Assembly (NCBI GenBank): GCA_037013685.1
Contig: CM072892.1
Span: forward strand, 21,023,501-21,087,500
Length of the DNA stretch: 64,000 nt
Origin: Acridotheres tristis
Lineage: Eukaryota; Chordata; Aves; Passeriformes; Sturnidae
Direction of reading: 5' to 3'
The translations under genes were made by a program, and so were the position numbers. Shown one piece after another: positions 60,431 to 64,000 of the stretch (the stretch's first letter is position 1; every line of letters begins with the position of its first letter). A model generated the notes under the pieces. That model ran no database searches. It was given only the letters and a program-made list of their open reading frames with translations, and was not told the origin of the DNA.

Positions 60431-63400
60431 CGTACTAAATTGGATAATATAATTCTAAACCAATGGATAAACCATTCTAAACATAAGATCTGTAAACCTG
60501 CACAACCAGCCTCCTCCCTCCTCCCACTTTGCAACCCTAATTTCCCCCCACCTGGGATTCCAATGCAATGTCCAGTTCTGAAGTCTGAGGAAGCTCACCT
60601 TCTCTCCTCCCCACACCTCCCTTACATTTTCCCATAGCAGAAGCTTGTGTGTTTCAGAGGTCCAGGCATGATTTCCTCCACATGATCAAAAGTAAAATCA
60701 ACATAAAGCCATGAGACAGGGAGTGTTTTGAGGAACTTTCCAATCCCTCCCTTCTGCTCAAAACTCTGTTCTTAAAAGAAGGAATATGATGAAGTTTGAT
60801 TGCAGGATCATCCTGTGAGCACTTGATGAGGATTGTTTAACTCTTAGAGCCCAGGCACACAGCACTGAACAGTAGCTGTGAATAGTACAGTAAGCTATTC
60901 AGGTAGCTGTGAACAGTACATCCTGCTCCATCTAGCACCGACACTGAGGAAAAAGGAGAGCATGTACTTCTACAACTCCATCTACTCTGGTGTGTTCTGA
61001 AGCATTTTGAATTTGATGTAACGCTTCGATATCACAGAATACAACCTTTTACACCTACTTTGAGAGATGGTAGCTGATCAGCCACAATACGCAAGAGTTC
61101 AGAGCATGGGAGAGAAGGCTTCTGCATGGAGTGGAGAACATGGGCAGAGAAGCACTGAGACAGGGAGGTGATAAAGGTGCAGAAATGATCAAGACAGAAA
61201 AGCTAATAATCACTAATAAAAATGTGATATTTAAGTCAAAGAGCTCAGTTTTACATGCAGGCTGAAAGCAATTACGTGAAGACTTGCTGCTTCCAATACT
61301 TTATCAGACGTTGCATGTAGAAGTTGGTTTCACCCTTGACTTCTGGCAGATGCATTTTTCAAGACTCAGTAACAAAGCCCTCAATTCGGAAATGTCAAAA
61401 TTTATGATCAGAATAGTGTCTTACCTTAGGTTACCCAAAATCCAAGAGATACATCAAAATTTTGTTGGACTGTTTTAACAATCCATATATTCAAGTTTAG
61501 TTCTGTGCCTGTTTTACAACTGCTGACACCTTTGACTAAAACAATCTCCACTGTATCAGTGTAGCTCATGACTTTTCAGTTCAGAAGACATGATGCTGAA
61601 ACCCTGTAAATGCATCAGCAGAAGCTGCTTCAGGTTCACTGCTGCATTAGACTTGATATAACTTGGTCTGTAATCCATTTAACTGGGACATGCTTCCCCA
61701 AGGAAATATGTTTACCTACTAGATTCCACAAGGAATTGATATAAGCCAGCAATACTTAATGGCAATAACTACAGTTTAACAGAGACATTAATTCTGCTCA
61801 TTGGGGACAAAATGCATCTGTTAAGGAAATTTTACTAAGACCTGCCAATGCACAATGTTTACTCAAGATCTCGGCAGGCTTACATAAGTTAAGCACCTTC
61901 CTAACTGGGACAGTCGCTCCAGGTGCAACATTCAAGCACGCAGTTTTGCTAAGACTGCACAACTTACATTAAAGTAGACATGATTTCAGGTGGCCCATAG
62001 CTGCCAAGCAGCTCTCAGAAATTAACTCTAATAATCTTTACCCCATTATTAGTATCCCTTCTACTTCCCTGAAATCAGCAGCAGCTCAGACATTGGCTCC
62101 AACTGCTGGAAGCTAAGCTTTTATTGTTCTGTATTTAACTCCTGCTCCCTTTTGAGATAGAGGGTCTTGAGAGAGAGAAGGTTTCAGTAAGTGTATGCTA
62201 CAATAATAATGCCATCAACATTGCTGGGAATTTTTATCTTCTGCACAGCTGTGAAACTGAGCATATACCTCAAATTATCTATCAAGCCATTTATGTCGGG
62301 GCATCTCTCACCCAGCTGGGAAACTGTCAATGGAAACAGCAATGATGATCTGGACTGTGATGCCCTATCTTATGAATCCCAGGAACACAGAAGAAATACA
62401 AGTGTAATTAAGAGACCTTCAATACACCCAAGAAAGTAGGTTTGGGTGTGAGGGAACATTAACAAGCCAGTACACAGCAAGCTCTGATCCAAATACAGTG
62501 TTCCAGTGTTTGCTTTTCCACTGTGTTTTCTGCACTAATTCACAGCCACTGTAACATCAAGACAAGCTTCCATATGCTTCATTTACTGACAGTAATTAAT
62601 TTCAGCCTCTCCCCACATACACATATACATTCATCTTATCTGACAAGCAAGTCATGAAAAGCAAGTCCATTCTCATAAAAATACGGGGCAGCTACCAGAG
62701 GTTCCCTTTCTTAGCAAAGAAAATCTAATTGGTGCATCTGCTAAGTCACAATGCCTTTCTCACCTTCCACTCTTTCCCCTGCCCAAGCTTTGGTCTGTTG
62801 CTTCTCCCAGGCCTCTCCCTACACCAGGAAATGTTTTTTAATGAAGCACTTTTTTCCAGATGAAAAAGGAATAACTGGCTAGAGAAATGTCTGGGCACCT
62901 ATCTCCCTGTCAAAACAGTGAATCCATTAATGATCATGAGGAAAGGAATAAATGCTTTAAGAGGCTTAGCAAGTCACACAGAGAAGCACAGACTCTACCC
63001 TCCTGCTCCCCCTTACTCACTGACAGTTTGACCCACAGTAGCAGTGCCAGTAAATTTAAAAAAACCAAACAAACCAAACCAAACAAATAAATAAAATCAG
63101 GTAATTGATCCCATTTTACAAGTACTCCTTTATTACAAAGAGAACTTTTTTTTTCCTAAAATCCAGTTTTTGCTCACTTTTGCATCCCTTCTGCAAGCTG
63201 CTACTCTGTTACTATCCTATGCCTGTATTATTTATGGTCTGTTCGCTAAGTCAGTATTCTTTTATTAAATTTGATAATTGTGTTTTACTTCTCTAGCATG
63301 TCTCAGTATTGAGGTGGATGAGAGAAGTAACCATGTGATTCTGACAGACGACTATACAATTAAGTCAGCAGCTGAAATCTGGACAAAGCTACCTCAGAGC

Positions 63401-64000
63401 TGAAGTCATCATTACCTAACCAAAGTTCACCTTCACAAAAAAAGCCGAAGTGCAACTTGTATATCATAAAAATTTGACAAGAAACAAAAGACAAAAATAA
63501 TATGTACTTTGAAAACTGTTAACCCAATTTTCACTGTATCATCCAGCACTGTTGCTGCCCTTAGAATCACACAGGTAGAAAATACAGGCCTGAAATGTCC
63601 CCAGCAGACACAATGATCCCTTGATTGTCAGGATGAGACACCTAACTGAAAAAATAATAAATACTTTAATTTGAAATTATCACAGAGAGCAAATAAACAC
63701 AGACTTACTGACATGTACCTTTTTCTGCCATCCAAAATGAGTGAGAAAACAGACATGCACATGAAGAAGGGTCTTGAGTTACAGATTCACTGTACCAACA
63801 GAGAAAACAGGAACCAAACCTAGTCCCCACCACCTACCAGGCACTAATTTGTACATGTTCCTTTCTGTTGGGGGAAGATAGGATAGTGCTTCAATTTTGT
63901 TAGACATAGTATTTTTCACTTTCTTGACTTATACATACCAGCAAACCTATGCCTTTTTCACTCTTTGATGATATTTTGAAGTGTCACTGCTATCTTGCAA
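60431..64000. other. Unique AT-rich non-coding stretch
   Basis: No gene is recognised. A direct repeat of 18 bases (17 identical) lies at 60,872-60,889 and 60,903-60,920. An AAACC-type simple repeat lies at 63,057-63,093. Two frames at 62,191-62,439 and 62,887-63,090 share a seven-codon identical peptide and are discussed as a finding, without evidence that they are coding. Confidence 0.5.
63057..63093 (+). repeat. (AAACC/AAAT)n simple repeat
   Basis: Imperfect AAACC and AAACAAACC units grade into AAAT units over about 37 bases. Confidence 0.8.

Overview
This window reads as nuclear DNA from a bird, most likely an intergenic or intronic stretch with no recognisable protein-coding exon. The base composition is AT-rich and CpG-poor. 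Open frames are all 143 codons or shorter, scattered over six frames, and none shows a protein family I recognise. The avian assignment rests on the repeats: several CR1 LINE copies truncated at the 5' end in the way typical of birds, a retroviral LTR with primer-binding site and gag start, and an ERVL-like LTR. Old MIR-type SINE remnants fit amniote DNA in general.

Layout. About 1-14,600 is mostly unique AT-rich sequence, with one MIR-like relic (4,385-4,535), a short Z-DNA-prone palindrome and hairpin (9,544-9,606), a possible very old CR1/L3 trace (10,470-10,560) and a striking G/T-rich, C-poor tract (11,513-11,735). A + strand CR1 3' end lies at 14,868-15,412 and a longer, internally deleted - strand CR1 at 16,957-18,440. 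Two further collapsed or short - strand CR1 pieces lie at 21,755-21,890 and 52,333-52,485, and a + strand CR1 tail at 47,866-47,975.

The most structured region is 28,390-29,700. On the - strand it shows, in order, an LTR with TATA box and polyadenylation signal, a primer-binding site resembling that for elongator tRNA-Met, a leader of about 220 bases, and a short gag start with a myristoylation-type N-terminus that is soon frameshifted. This looks like the 5' end of a decayed endogenous retrovirus. No matching 3' LTR was found. A second PBS-like motif at 29,671-29,688 raises the possibility of nested elements.

From 29,700 to 64,000 the sequence is again mainly unique, with faint MIR-like relics, an E-box hairpin cluster (57,102-57,134), a G-quadruplex motif (55,718-55,741), small tandem duplications and an ERVL-like LTR (60,047-60,430).

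I found no evidence for a novel multi-gene system. There are no tRNA or rRNA genes, CRISPR arrays, operons or CpG-island promoters that I can support. The retroviral fragment and a few structured non-coding elements are the items most worth a second look.
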